Source of the DNA: Methylophilus sp. 42
GTDB lineage: Bacteria; Pseudomonadota; Gammaproteobacteria; Burkholderiales; Methylophilaceae
DNA: 64,000 bases
Assembly (NCBI RefSeq): GCF_000384155.1
Contig: NZ_KB913031.1
Span: 2,660,961-2,724,960, forward strand
Direction of reading: 5' to 3'
The notes below the pieces were generated by a model that did not search any database, had not been told where the DNA came from, and saw nothing but the letters and a program-made list of their open reading frames with translations. The position numbers and the translations under genes were made by a program. Positions 1 to 9,266 of this stretch are shown here, one piece after another. Every line of letters begins with the position of its first letter. The first letter of the stretch is position 1.

Positions 1-62
1 AATCTATAGCCTTTCTTGATTTATCTTTATTACTATTCTTTAAATTTGCCGTCAGCAGCCTG

Positions 63-386
63 CTATTGCAGCGTGGCCGACTGCTCCACAAAATCAGTCA
101 CCGCCTGCTGCAGCGCAAACTCCTGATGCGCCTGCAGCAACGCTTGCCAATCCTGCAGCAATTGCTTGGCCGCAGATTGAATCAAACCACTTTCCGCATA
201 CTCAGGTGCTGTCAGCGTCTGCGCTAAACTGCAACCCAGCAACGCCAGATCCTCAGAAGGATTCACGGCATAACGTGTGGCGACACAACTCAGCGAGACC
301 AACACCGCACTGGCCGTTGGCAAATCCGGATCAAACAAATGACTGGCTGGCGCTGCGTAATTCACTTGCATTGCAATGACTTTCAT
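63..386 (-). CDS. Small protein of unknown function, predicted Fur-regulated
   Basis: A 107-residue soluble protein that I do not recognise. It has no signal peptide or membrane segment, two cysteines, and a Gln/Ala-rich helical C-terminal half. The ATG at 386 lies about 10 nt from the transcription start predicted from a consensus sigma-70 promoter (-35 TTGACA at 431-426, 17-bp spacer, -10 TATCAT at 408-403), and a Fur-box-like palindrome covers the -10. No clear Shine-Dalgarno sequence precedes the ATG. It is transcribed away from ilvB. Because the promoter is so good, I think the gene is real and iron-repressed; a role in iron stress is inferred from the operator alone. Confidence 0.7.
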   Translation of the reverse strand: MKVIAMQVNYAAPASHLFDPDLPTASAVLVSLSCVATRYAVNPSEDLALLGCSLAQTLTAPEYAESGLIQSAAKQLLQDWQALLQAHQEFALQQAVTDFVEQSATLQ

Positions 387-399
387 TTAATCGTTTATG

Positions 400-431
400 C
401 AAATGATAATGTTTCTCATTTATGATGTCAA
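400..431 (-). promoter_or_regulatory. Consensus promoter overlapped by a Fur box
   Basis: On the minus strand, TTGACA (431-426) and TATCAT (408-403) are separated by exactly 17 bp. The palindrome AAATGATAATGTTTCTCATTT (about 401-421) overlaps the -10 and spacer; its two 10-nt arms match at 8 of 10 positions and resemble the Fur consensus (GATAATGATAATCATTATC). Its position fits simple repression of the gene at 63-386. Confidence 0.72.
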
Positions 432-523
432 CTATTGTTTGCAATCCACAGCACAGCCAATCCGGCAATTAGGCATACACCCAACATTCCGGCGATATCA
501 CCCTCCTCGATTGATCGACAATC

Positions 524-552
524 TTGACCAAATTAGTAAAGCAAGCTAATGT
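524..552 (+). promoter_or_regulatory. Predicted promoter of ilvBHC
   Basis: TTGACC (524-529) and TAATGT (547-552) are separated by 17 bp, placing the start near 559, about 33 nt before the ilvB ATG. The leader is too short for a classical attenuator peptide, and I see no Ile/Leu/Val-rich leader ORF. Confidence 0.55.
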
Positions 553-591
553 ATAGGGTTCAACATTTATTAGCCGAAAAATCAAGGTTTT

Positions 592-2355
592 ATGGACGCT
601 TCAGCCCACTCCGCGACAGACACCCACGCCAAATCCATGACAGGTGCGGACATCGTTGTCTCCTGCCTGAATGAAGAGAAAGTCAAATTCGTATTTGGCT
701 ATCCAGGTGGCGCGGTCTTGCACATTTACGACGCACTCTATAAACAGAATGGTTTCAAACACATTCTGGTGCGCCACGAACAGGCGGCCGTCCATGCGGC
801 AGATGCCTATTCACGTGCAACCGGCGACGTCGGCGTCGCGCTGGTCACCAGCGGCCCGGGGGCGACCAATGCGGTCACCGGCATTGCCACGGCCTATATG
901 GATTCAATCCCACTGGTCGTCATCAGCGGCCAGGTACCCGTGCCCGCTATCGGCATGGATGCTTTTCAGGAAGTCGACATGGTGGGTGCAACGCGCCCCT
1001 GTGTAAAACACAACTTTCTGGTGAAGCACGTAAAAGATATCGCGCCAACGATTAAAAAAGCGTTTTATATTGCCAAAACCGGCCGCCCAGGCCCGGTAGT
1101 GGTGGATATTCCTAAAGATATCACTGCGCACGTGGCTGACTTTATCTACCCCAAAACGGTAGAAATGCGTTCCTACAACCCGATTTTAAAAGGTCACAGC
1201 GGTCAGATCAAAAAAGCGGTCAAATTACTGCTGGCTGCCAAACGGCCGATGATTTACACCGGCGGCGGCCTGGTATTGGGTAACGGCGCAGCTGAGCTGG
1301 TCAAGCTGGCCAGAGCGCTCAACTTCCCAGTCACCAACACCTTGATGGGTTTAGGCGGCTATCCGGCGACAGACAGGCAGTTTGTTGGCATGCTGGGCAT
1401 GCACGGCACCTATGAAGCCAATATGTCCATGCAGCACTGTGATGTGTTGCTGGCTGTTGGCGCGCGCTTTGATGACCGCGTCATCGGCAACCCGAAACAC
1501 TTCTCCAGCCAGAAGCGCACCATCATTCATATTGACGTTGACCCATCCAGCATTTCCAAGCGCGTGAAGGTTGACGTGCCTATCGTCGGTGATGTGCAGT
1601 CTGTCCTGTCCGACATGAATGAAATTCTGGCCCAGGAAGAAAACCAGACCACGGATACCGCTGACTGGTGGACACAGATTAACGAATGGCGCGGCGTGCA
1701 ATCGCTGGATTACGCCTATTCAGATACCGTGATCAAACCACAATACGTGGTGCAGAAACTATGGGAAGTGACCAAAGGCGAAGCCTATGTGACTTCTGAC
1801 GTCGGCCAGCACCAGATGTGGGCAGCGCAATACTATAAATTTGACAAACCACGCCGCTGGATCAACTCCGGCGGTCTTGGCACCATGGGCGTGGGCTTGC
1901 CATACGCCATGGGCTGTCAGTTTGCCGATAAAAACGCGCAAGTGGCCTGTATCACCGGTGAAGGCAGTATCCAGATGAACATCCAGGAACTGTCGACCTG
2001 TGCCCAATACGGCCTGCCGATCAAGGTGATTCTGCTCAACAACCGCTACCTTGGCATGGTGCGTCAGTGGCAAGAGTTCTTCTACGAGAACCGCTACTCC
2101 GAGTCTTATATGGACAGTCTGCCGGACTTCGTCAAACTGGCTGAATCTTATGGCCACGTTGGCATGCAGATCACCAATCCGGCCGACGTAGAAGGTGCGC
2201 TCAAAGAAGCGTTTGATAAAAAAGATAAGTTTGTATTTATGAACTTTTTAACCGACCAAACCGAAAACGTCTTCCCTATGGTTGAAAACGGCAAGGGCTT
2301 ATCTGAAATGGTGTTAAGCCCACGCACGGCCAGCCGCCTGAAAGGGGAAGAATAA
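592..2355 (+). CDS. ilvB: Acetolactate synthase, large (catalytic) subunit
   Basis: Thiamine-diphosphate enzyme that condenses two pyruvates, or pyruvate with 2-oxobutyrate, in the first shared step of branched-chain amino acid synthesis. At 587 residues it has the usual length. The N-terminal ThDP domain carries the activating Glu (about residue 63, in RHEQAA). A central FAD/NAD-fold domain follows, and the C-terminal ThDP domain has GEGSIQMN...LNN (about 457-485) as the metal/ThDP motif. GEG in place of the textbook GDG appears common in betaproteobacterial homologues. AAGG lies 5 nt before the ATG. The stop overlaps the ilvH start (TAATG), so the two subunits should be translationally coupled. 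The family is often named ilvI in gamma-proteobacteria. Confidence 0.97.
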   Translation: MDASAHSATDTHAKSMTGADIVVSCLNEEKVKFVFGYPGGAVLHIYDALYKQNGFKHILVRHEQAAVHAADAYSRATGDVGVALVTSGPGATNAVTGIATAYMDSIPLVVISGQVPVPAIGMDAFQEVDMVGATRPCVKHNFLVKHVKDIAPTIKKAFYIAKTGRPGPVVVDIPKDITAHVADFIYPKTVEMRSYNPILKGHSGQIKKAVKLLLAAKRPMIYTGGGLVLGNGAAELVKLARALNFPVTNTLMGLGGYPATDRQFVGMLGMHGTYEANMSMQHCDVLLAVGARFDDRVIGNPKHFSSQKRTIIHIDVDPSSISKRVKVDVPIVGDVQSVLSDMNEILAQEENQTTDTADWWTQINEWRGVQSLDYAYSDTVIKPQYVVQKLWEVTKGEAYVTSDVGQHQMWAAQYYKFDKPRRWINSGGLGTMGVGLPYAMGCQFADKNAQVACITGEGSIQMNIQELSTCAQYGLPIKVILLNNRYLGMVRQWQEFFYENRYSESYMDSLPDFVKLAESYGHVGMQITNPADVEGALKEAFDKKDKFVFMNFLTDQTENVFPMVENGKGLSEMVLSPRTASRLKGEE

Positions 2356-2846
2356 TGCGTCATATCATTTCACTGCTGATGGAAAACGAAGCAGGCGCCC
2401 TGTCACGCGTGGCAGGCCTGTTTTCCGCACGCGGTTACAACATTGAATCACTCACTGTGGCGGTCACTGAAGACCCCACCCTGTCACGCATGACCATTGT
2501 GACGACAGGCTCTGATGATGTGATTGAACAAATTATCAAGCAACTCAACAAGTTGATTGACGTGGTCAAAGTGCTGGACCTCAACGATGGCAAGCACATT
2601 GAGCGCGAACTGATGCTGGTCAAGGTCAAAGCCACCGGCGTCCATAAAGACGAAATGAAGCGCATGTGCGACATTTTCCGCGGCCGTATTATCGATGTGG
2701 CCGACAATAGTTACACCATTGAGCTTACCGGCTCTTGCAGCAAACTGGATGCGTTTATTGAAGCCATCGACCGCAGTGCGATTCTGGAAACCGTGCGTAC
2801 GGGCGCGTCCGGCATTGGTCGCGGCGACCGCATCCTTAAAGTTTAA
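2355..2846 (+). CDS. ilvH: Acetolactate synthase, small (regulatory) subunit
   Basis: Regulatory subunit that activates the catalytic subunit and mediates feedback inhibition by valine. The 163 residues match E. coli IlvH in length. An N-terminal ACT domain (about 3-77, beginning RHIISLLMENEAGALSRV) is followed by the C-terminal ALS small-subunit domain (about 83-158). Its ATG shares one base with the ilvB stop. It is followed after 56 bp by ilvC. Confidence 0.97.
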   Translation: MRHIISLLMENEAGALSRVAGLFSARGYNIESLTVAVTEDPTLSRMTIVTTGSDDVIEQIIKQLNKLIDVVKVLDLNDGKHIERELMLVKVKATGVHKDEMKRMCDIFRGRIIDVADNSYTIELTGSCSKLDAFIEAIDRSAILETVRTGASGIGRGDRILKV

Positions 2847-2887
2847 TCGACAGTATTTCTACACTATTACCTAAGCATTTGTATTGA

Positions 2888-3919
<1,032 letters not shown>

Positions 3920-3968
3920 TTTTGGAATTTAACCAAGCCGAAAACTGTTTAATTTAACAGTCATAGGC

Positions 3969-4003
3969 AAAAAGCACAGGCCGATATATCGCCTGTGCTT
4001 TTT
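3969..4003 (+). terminator. Rho-independent terminator of ilvBHC
   Basis: A 13-bp stem, AAAAAGCACAGGC paired with GCCTGTGCTTTTT around a 9-nt loop, runs into a T-tract (TTTTTTATTT). Confidence 0.9.
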
Positions 4004-4082
4004 TATTTGTAGAATCACGAATAAATACAAGATAAAAAACCAGCTCTTGCAACAAACAAGAACTGCTCAATAAGGGATAGAA

Positions 4083-4931
4083 GTGAAACTCGCCATTCTG
4101 CTGCAATACATCGCCCCCAAACAATTACTCACCGCTGCCGCCGGCAAACTGGCGCACTGGCAAGCAGGTGGCCTGACCACAGCCTTTATCGGCTGGTTTG
4201 TGCGCAAATACCATGTCAATATGGAAGAAGCACTCAATGGTGATATTGCCAGCTACGCCTCATTTAACCTGTTCTTTACCCGCCCATTAAAACCAGGTGC
4301 CCGACCGTTGGCAGACAATGCTTTTGTGTGCCCGGTAGATGGCGCGATCAGCCAGTTTGGCAAAATTGAACAAGGCCAGATATTCCAGGCCAAATGTCAC
4401 CATTACACGGCACAAGCGTTAGTCGGCGGCGATGCAAATTTAGCGGCCAACTTTGCCAACGGCAGTTTTGCCTGCCTGTATTTAAGCCCGAAAGACTATC
4501 ACCGCATCCATATGCCTTGCGATGGCAAACTGCTGAGCATGACTTACGTGCCTGGCGATTTATTCTCGGTGAATCCACTGACTGCGGCCAATGTACCTGG
4601 CCTGTTTGCGCGTAATGAGCGCGTGGTGTGTACGTTTGAATCCGCGCAGCATGGCAAGTTTGTATTGGTGCTGGTCGGCGCCACCATTGTCGGCAGCATG
4701 GCCACCGTCTGGCACGATGCCAAAGACCGCATTATCAACCCGCCACGTCCGGGCAAAGTGGTGCAATGGGATTACAGTGACCGCAACATCACCTTAAAAC
4801 AAGGCGAAGAAATGGGCCGCTTCCTGCTGGGCTCTACCGTTGTCATGCTGTTTGAAAAGGATGTATTGAAATTTAACGACAGCTGGCATGCAGGTAAACC
4901 GATACGGCTGGGTGAGGCCATGGGGCACTAA
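4083..4931 (+). CDS. psd: Phosphatidylserine decarboxylase proenzyme
   Basis: Makes phosphatidylethanolamine from phosphatidylserine at the inner membrane. The 282-residue protein belongs to the E. coli-like class I family. It carries the autocleavage motif LGST (in RFLLGSTVVMLF, about residue 242), where serine becomes the pyruvoyl prosthetic group and divides the chain into beta and alpha subunits. The Asp of CPVDGAIS and the His of KDYHRIHMP are consistent with the self-cleavage triad. The start is GTG, preceded by AAGGGA at good spacing. It has its own unit between two terminators; adjacency to ilvC is common in Betaproteobacteria. Confidence 0.95.
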   Translation: MKLAILLQYIAPKQLLTAAAGKLAHWQAGGLTTAFIGWFVRKYHVNMEEALNGDIASYASFNLFFTRPLKPGARPLADNAFVCPVDGAISQFGKIEQGQIFQAKCHHYTAQALVGGDANLAANFANGSFACLYLSPKDYHRIHMPCDGKLLSMTYVPGDLFSVNPLTAANVPGLFARNERVVCTFESAQHGKFVLVLVGATIVGSMATVWHDAKDRIINPPRPGKVVQWDYSDRNITLKQGEEMGRFLLGSTVVMLFEKDVLKFNDSWHAGKPIRLGEAMGH

Positions 4932-4952
4932 AACGAATCTTTTCCAGATTAT

Positions 4953-4981
4953 AAACGGGCTAGTTATATACTAGCCCGTTT
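4953..4981. terminator. Bidirectional terminator between psd and the lectin gene
   Basis: A perfect 11-bp inverted repeat, AAACGGGCTAG / CTAGCCCGTTT, encloses a 7-nt AT loop. It sits between two convergent genes and could serve both. Confidence 0.75.
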
Positions 4982-5056
4982 ACATTTCAACGCTGTACTA
5001 AGCTGTGAGCGCCTAACTTCAAGACTCACGAAAAAGCGTTACTCATCATAAAAGCA

Positions 5057-5617
5057 TTAATGTGCAGCGGTCCGAGAATCCCACAATGGCCGCTTATTAC
5101 CAGTGTCATAAATCACAAGGTTATTGTCATTTTGAATCACCAATATGGCAGGCCCAAATTGAGTAGTGTAAGTCTGACTATCAATTTCATAAGGTGGTAG
5201 AGCGTCAGTCCATTTCTTATCGCGCTTTTTGGCCTCTGCAATCGAGTTCCAATAATTAGAGACACCATCCGGCTTATAAAGCACCAGATTACCGTCTTTT
5301 TGGAAGACCGCTTTTGCCAGCAACCCAGCGGTACGGGTATTCCAGATAGCTTTAAACTTTTTAGGGTGACATGAAATTTGTTTATAGAGCACCAAATTCG
5401 TGTCCTTTTGAAAAGTCAGGAAAAGTGTATTGTCCTGAGACCAATAATTTTTTCCTCTCTCGAAAACAGTATTAGAAGGGATGATCCATGGCGTAGAGCC
5501 TGGCACACGAATCTTCGGCGGATCACCGGGACAATCCGCAATGGCTAGATTCGTGGTGAATATCAGACTGCCCGCGAACAAGGTTGTGATACACGTCATT
5601 GTTAAACGCTTATTCAT
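5057..5617 (-). CDS. Secreted bulb-type lectin (B-lectin) domain protein
   Basis: A 186-residue exported protein with a signal peptide (residues 1-28, positive N-terminus then a hydrophobic core, likely cleaved near AIA-DC). The mature part has three complete copies of the mannose-binding motif QxDxNxVxY, at about residues 70-78, 106-114 and 162-170, which is the three-fold layout of a monocot-type B-lectin. Two cysteines in the mature chain (29 and 83) may pair. The start at 5617 was chosen over an ATG at 5668 because AGGGGGA precedes it at ideal spacing and it begins the signal peptide. It is monocistronic. Sugar binding is inferred from the motif; such proteins include bacteriocin-like lectins (LlpA) and adhesins, and I cannot tell which this is. 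Confidence 0.8.
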   Translation of the reverse strand: MNKRLTMTCITTLFAGSLIFTTNLAIADCPGDPPKIRVPGSTPWIIPSNTVFERGKNYWSQDNTLFLTFQKDTNLVLYKQISCHPKKFKAIWNTRTAGLLAKAVFQKDGNLVLYKPDGVSNYWNSIAEAKKRDKKWTDALPPYEIDSQTYTTQFGPAILVIQNDNNLVIYDTGNKRPLWDSRTAAH

Positions 5618-5734
5618 ACATCCCCCTATCATGATTGAAAATGCCAAGACGAATCTGAACAATACCATATATAGAAAATGTAAATTAAATTAAAGCACAA
5701 AAACGCTGGATGCCCTTGTCCAACGCACCATGCA

Positions 5735-5763
5735 AAAATAAAAGGGAGGCTATTGCCTCCCTT
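5735..5763 (-). terminator. Terminator of pepN
   Basis: On the minus strand, AAGGGAGGC pairs with GCCTCCCTT around AATA and is followed by TTTTATTTTT, 22 nt after the pepN stop. Confidence 0.9.
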
Positions 5764-5784
5764 GTTTACCGCTACAAGCGCTAG

Positions 5785-8391
5785 CTAGCCGTTAAGGCTC
5801 TTACTCACCACCTCAAACACGTCACCAGACAAGCTAGGCGTGGCCAATACAGCTTCCAGCGCCGCTTTCATCTGCGCTTGCAATGCAGGTGTGTAGCGCT
5901 TCCACTCGCGCAATGGTGTCACCATGCGCGCGGCAATTTGCGGGTTAATCGTGTTGAGCTCGATAATCGCATCACGCAGGAAAGCATAACCTTTGCCGCT
6001 AGGGTCATGGAACTTGACCGGGTTATTAATCGCAAACGCGGTATACAGTGAGCGTACGCGATTCGGATTCTTGATATTAAAATCCGGGTGCTTGCGCAAC
6101 ATGGCCAGGTCATCAAAAATCGCCTCGCGATTAGCCAAGGCTTGCAATGAAAACCACTTATCCACCACCAGCGGATAAGCTTCAAATTCCTGGTAGAAAT
6201 CCGAGAATGCTTCCGCGCGTTGCGGCTGCGTGCTGTCGCTCAGGCAAGCCAGTGCGGCAACGCGGTCAGTCATATTATCAGCGGCGTCATAGTGCGCCTT
6301 GGCACGTGCAGCGCAGCCGGTGCCGTTGGTTACGGTGAGAATCTCCAGCACAGCACTTTGCAAGGCGCGGCGGCCCATGGCTTCAGGCGTTACCGAGAAT
6401 GTGCCGGGGTTGCTGTTCGCGTCGTATAGCGCCGCTAACGTATCTTTATGGGCACGTTTAATCTGCGTCAGGATACTGGTGCGCGCCGCATCAATCGCCG
6501 CCGGGTCGACCACGGGCAGATACTGCCCAATCACGCCTATCATCGGCAAACTCAACGCACGTGCCAGCAAGGCTTTATCACCCTGCCCATTTAAACCTTG
6601 CTCAATCAAGCGGCCAAAATCAGCGACAAACTGGGCAATATCCGCTTGCGGGTCTGCCATCACGCGCTGAATAGTGCGCAAAGCCAATGTTTGGCCCGCC
6701 TCCCATTTGTTAAAGCCGTCAGTGTCATGCACTTGCAGCAAGCGCAGGTCATCATCACTTAAATCCGTTTCCAGTTTCACCGGCGCCGAGAAGCCGCGCA
6801 AAATGGAAGGCACTGGCCTGGCGGCAATCCCAGCGAAAGTGAATGATTGTTCACGTGCCGTCATTTCCAGCACTTGTGTCGACAGAATCTCTTTACCCGT
6901 GGCATCCAGCAAGCCAACCGCAATTGGGATATGCAAGGGCTGTTTATCACTCTGCCCTGGGGTATCCAGCTGAGATTGTTTAAACGTCAGCGTATAGGTC
7001 TTATGCGCTGCATCGTAATGGCTGCTGGCTTGTAGTGTTGGCGTGCCAGCCTGTTTATACCAGCGGAAGAACTGCGATAAATCGCGACCAGACGCATCCG
7101 CCATACACTGCACAAAATCATCACAGGTCACGGCGTGACCGTCATAGCGGTCAAAATACAAATCCGTCGCTTTGCGGAACGTCTCCGCGCCCAGCAAAGT
7201 ATGCTGCATGCGAATCAGCTCAGCGCCTTTTTCATAAATGGTTTTAGTGTAAAAGTTGCTGATTTCAATAAACTGGTCCGGCTGTACCGAATGCGCCAAC
7301 GGGCTGCCATCTTCAGCGAACTGCAAGCGACGCAAACCGTTCACATCGTCAATGCGTTGTACCGCACGCGAGTTCATATCCGCGCTGAATTCCTGGTCGC
7401 GGAACACAGTAAAACCTTCTTTGAGCGACAGCTGAAACCAGTCACGGCAAGTCACGCGGTTACCGGTCCAGTTGTGGAAATACTCGTGACCAATCACGCC
7501 TTCCACACTCATAAAATCGCTGTCGGTCGCGGTTTCCTGATGCGCCAGCACCAGCGCCGTATTGAAAATATTGAGCGAGGTGTTTTCCATCGCGCCCATA
7601 TTAAAATCGCTTACCGCGACAATATTGAACAAGTCGAGCTGATACTCGCGACCATATACTTCCTCATCCCACTTCATCGATTTTTTCAGCGATTCCATCG
7701 CATGGTCGCACTGCTTTTCATCGCCTGCCCGCACATAAATATGCAAATCCACCTTACGGCCAGACATAGTTGTAAACGTATCTGCCACGCGCTCCAAATC
7801 GCCTGCCACCAATGCAAACAAATAACAAGGTTTAGGGAATGGGTCATGCCAGACGAGGAAATGACGGCCATCCGCCAAACCGCCCTCCTCCTGCAAATTA
7901 CCGTTTGAGAGCAACACCGGATACAACTTGGCATCCGCCTCAATGCGCACGGTGAACACACTCAACACATCAGGGCGATCTTGATAGTACGTAATCCGCC
8001 GGAAGCCTTCCGCCTCGCACTGCGTGCAATAGTTGCCCTGTGATTGATACAAGCCTTCCAGCGCCGTATTCGCCGCCGGGTCAATCTCGCCGACGATGGT
8101 TAACGTGAATTCATTACCTGGATTCACTATCGTCATTTGCCCATCAGCCACGGTGTAACCATCAAATGGCTGACCATTAATCGAAACAGAAACGATTGTT
8201 TGGTCATCACCATCCAACACCAGATCATTTGAAACACCCGCCGAATTTTTCACATACTTCACTTCAGACGTGACGATGGTTTTACCTGGCAGAAGGTTAA
8301 AACTCAAATTCACCTGCGCAGCGTTATACGGCGCAGGCGTGTAGTCTTTGAGGTAAATGGTTTTTGGTGCAACAGCGTTTTCGGTTCGCAT
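5785..8391 (-). CDS. pepN: Aminopeptidase N (M1 family alanyl aminopeptidase)
   Basis: Cytoplasmic zinc aminopeptidase that removes N-terminal residues from peptides in the last stages of protein turnover. The 868 residues match E. coli PepN. The N-terminal beta-sandwich is followed by a catalytic domain with the substrate-anchoring GAMEN motif (about residue 265) and the zinc site HEYFHNWTGNR (about 300-310, HExxH), with the third ligand Glu in LKEGFTVFRDQEF about 20 residues later. The C-terminal helical bowl domain is present. Only a weak AGG precedes the ATG. It is monocistronic with its own terminator. Confidence 0.96.
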   Translation of the reverse strand: MRTENAVAPKTIYLKDYTPAPYNAAQVNLSFNLLPGKTIVTSEVKYVKNSAGVSNDLVLDGDDQTIVSVSINGQPFDGYTVADGQMTIVNPGNEFTLTIVGEIDPAANTALEGLYQSQGNYCTQCEAEGFRRITYYQDRPDVLSVFTVRIEADAKLYPVLLSNGNLQEEGGLADGRHFLVWHDPFPKPCYLFALVAGDLERVADTFTTMSGRKVDLHIYVRAGDEKQCDHAMESLKKSMKWDEEVYGREYQLDLFNIVAVSDFNMGAMENTSLNIFNTALVLAHQETATDSDFMSVEGVIGHEYFHNWTGNRVTCRDWFQLSLKEGFTVFRDQEFSADMNSRAVQRIDDVNGLRRLQFAEDGSPLAHSVQPDQFIEISNFYTKTIYEKGAELIRMQHTLLGAETFRKATDLYFDRYDGHAVTCDDFVQCMADASGRDLSQFFRWYKQAGTPTLQASSHYDAAHKTYTLTFKQSQLDTPGQSDKQPLHIPIAVGLLDATGKEILSTQVLEMTAREQSFTFAGIAARPVPSILRGFSAPVKLETDLSDDDLRLLQVHDTDGFNKWEAGQTLALRTIQRVMADPQADIAQFVADFGRLIEQGLNGQGDKALLARALSLPMIGVIGQYLPVVDPAAIDAARTSILTQIKRAHKDTLAALYDANSNPGTFSVTPEAMGRRALQSAVLEILTVTNGTGCAARAKAHYDAADNMTDRVAALACLSDSTQPQRAEAFSDFYQEFEAYPLVVDKWFSLQALANREAIFDDLAMLRKHPDFNIKNPNRVRSLYTAFAINNPVKFHDPSGKGYAFLRDAIIELNTINPQIAARMVTPLREWKRYTPALQAQMKAALEAVLATPSLSGDVFEVVSKSLNG

Positions 8392-8535
8392 TTGGATAAC
8401 CTGAGAATAGGAAATATAAAGGATTATATTTGAGAGTTGGCTCAGGCCAATTGGTTTAATGCAATTGCATGCAAATGTTGCTACGAAATATCATGAATCG
8501 GGCAGCAGCTGCCCAGTTTGCCTAGGGCAACGCTG

Positions 8536-8802
8536 CTATTTGGTAATTTCAATCTCATCCACAATGCCATCGTTCACGACAAATTCAGACACCGGTTGGC
8601 CGCTCTTATAAAGCAACGCCGCATTTGCTTCAGTTGCTGGCACGGTGATGCGGGAGTTATTGATCATAAAAACGGTAAAGTACTTGTTAGCGTTTTTGTC
8701 GAAATGCTCCCATACCGAAAATACATCTTCCAGATACAGACCAACAATACTCAAGCCATCCAGCGTTAAATCAGTTTTATTCAGATTATTCATTACACTC
8801 AC
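8536..8802 (-). CDS. Hypothetical small protein (88 aa)
   Basis: I do not recognise this protein. It is short, acidic and soluble, with a mixed alpha/beta pattern and no membrane segment or cysteine. The frame opens with GTG at 8802; an in-frame ATG at 8793 is equally plausible, and neither has a strong Shine-Dalgarno. It lies 40 bp downstream of the 59-residue membrane-protein gene on the same strand, so the two may be co-transcribed. Two tandem small hairpins just after its stop (8500-8530) could end the transcript but lack a T-run. Confidence 0.5.
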   Translation of the reverse strand: MSVMNNLNKTDLTLDGLSIVGLYLEDVFSVWEHFDKNANKYFTVFMINNSRITVPATEANAALLYKSGQPVSEFVVNDGIVDEIEITK

Positions 8803-8842
8803 TTCAGAAACTTGATTTGGTGACAGTAAAGCCGCCCCCCTT

Positions 8843-9022
8843 TTAGCTACGGGAGATATCCTTAGTTCTTGTATGTGACACAGCCTTTAATATGCCTATA
8901 CCGGTGAGTATCACTGAAGCAATCACGATATACAAATGCGGCACACCCGCTTCAACTAGCGCCCATGCAATCCCGCCAATCAGAATAGCGAACCCGATAA
9001 GATACAGAACGAACGATGACAT
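8843..9022 (-). CDS. 59-residue two-helix membrane protein
   Basis: Read directly from the minus strand, the frame from ATG at 9022 gives 59 residues beginning MSSFVLYLIGFAILIGG. The ribosome-binding site is near-perfect (GAGGAGG, 6 nt before the ATG). Two hydrophobic segments (about residues 4-22 and 28-47) are joined by a short turn containing EAGVP, and the C-terminal tail is basic (KAVSHTRTK), suggesting a hairpin in the inner membrane with the tail in the cytoplasm. The function is unknown. The strong ribosome-binding site, the balanced codon use and the transmembrane pattern make a chance ORF unlikely. It may form an operon with the gene at 8536-8802. Confidence 0.7.
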   Translation of the reverse strand: MSSFVLYLIGFAILIGGIAWALVEAGVPHLYIVIASVILTGIGILKAVSHTRTKDISRS

Positions 9023-9266
9023 ACAGCCTCCTCATTTAATTTAAATTTTTAGTAGTTAAATGATAGTTTCTGAGAAAGATAGTGGTATCAGACAGTTGCT
9101 GAAAAGTGTGTAGGAAAAGTGGAAATCCATGCAGAATAGCTAGTCAGTTTGAAATCATTTTTTCCCAAATTAATCTTTACTTTTAAAAGTGTTAGATTCG
9201 CAACTAAAATTACATCGTATCAAAGTGCTTCCTCATAACAATTACTCAAGAAAAATATAGCATCTC

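Noticed and set aside
428-487. A 19-residue hydrophobic ORF on the minus strand upstream of the Fur promoter
   Set aside because: The ribosome-binding site is too far (13 nt) from the ATG, and the stop runs into the -35 of the downstream promoter; too little support for a gene.
1960-1971. GEG in place of GDG in the ThDP motif of IlvB
   Set aside because: This substitution appears common in betaproteobacterial acetolactate synthases, so it is not a defect.
7135-7908. A 257-codon open frame opposite pepN
   Set aside because: It is antisense to well-conserved pepN sequence, and its translation has no family features; a codon-bias shadow.
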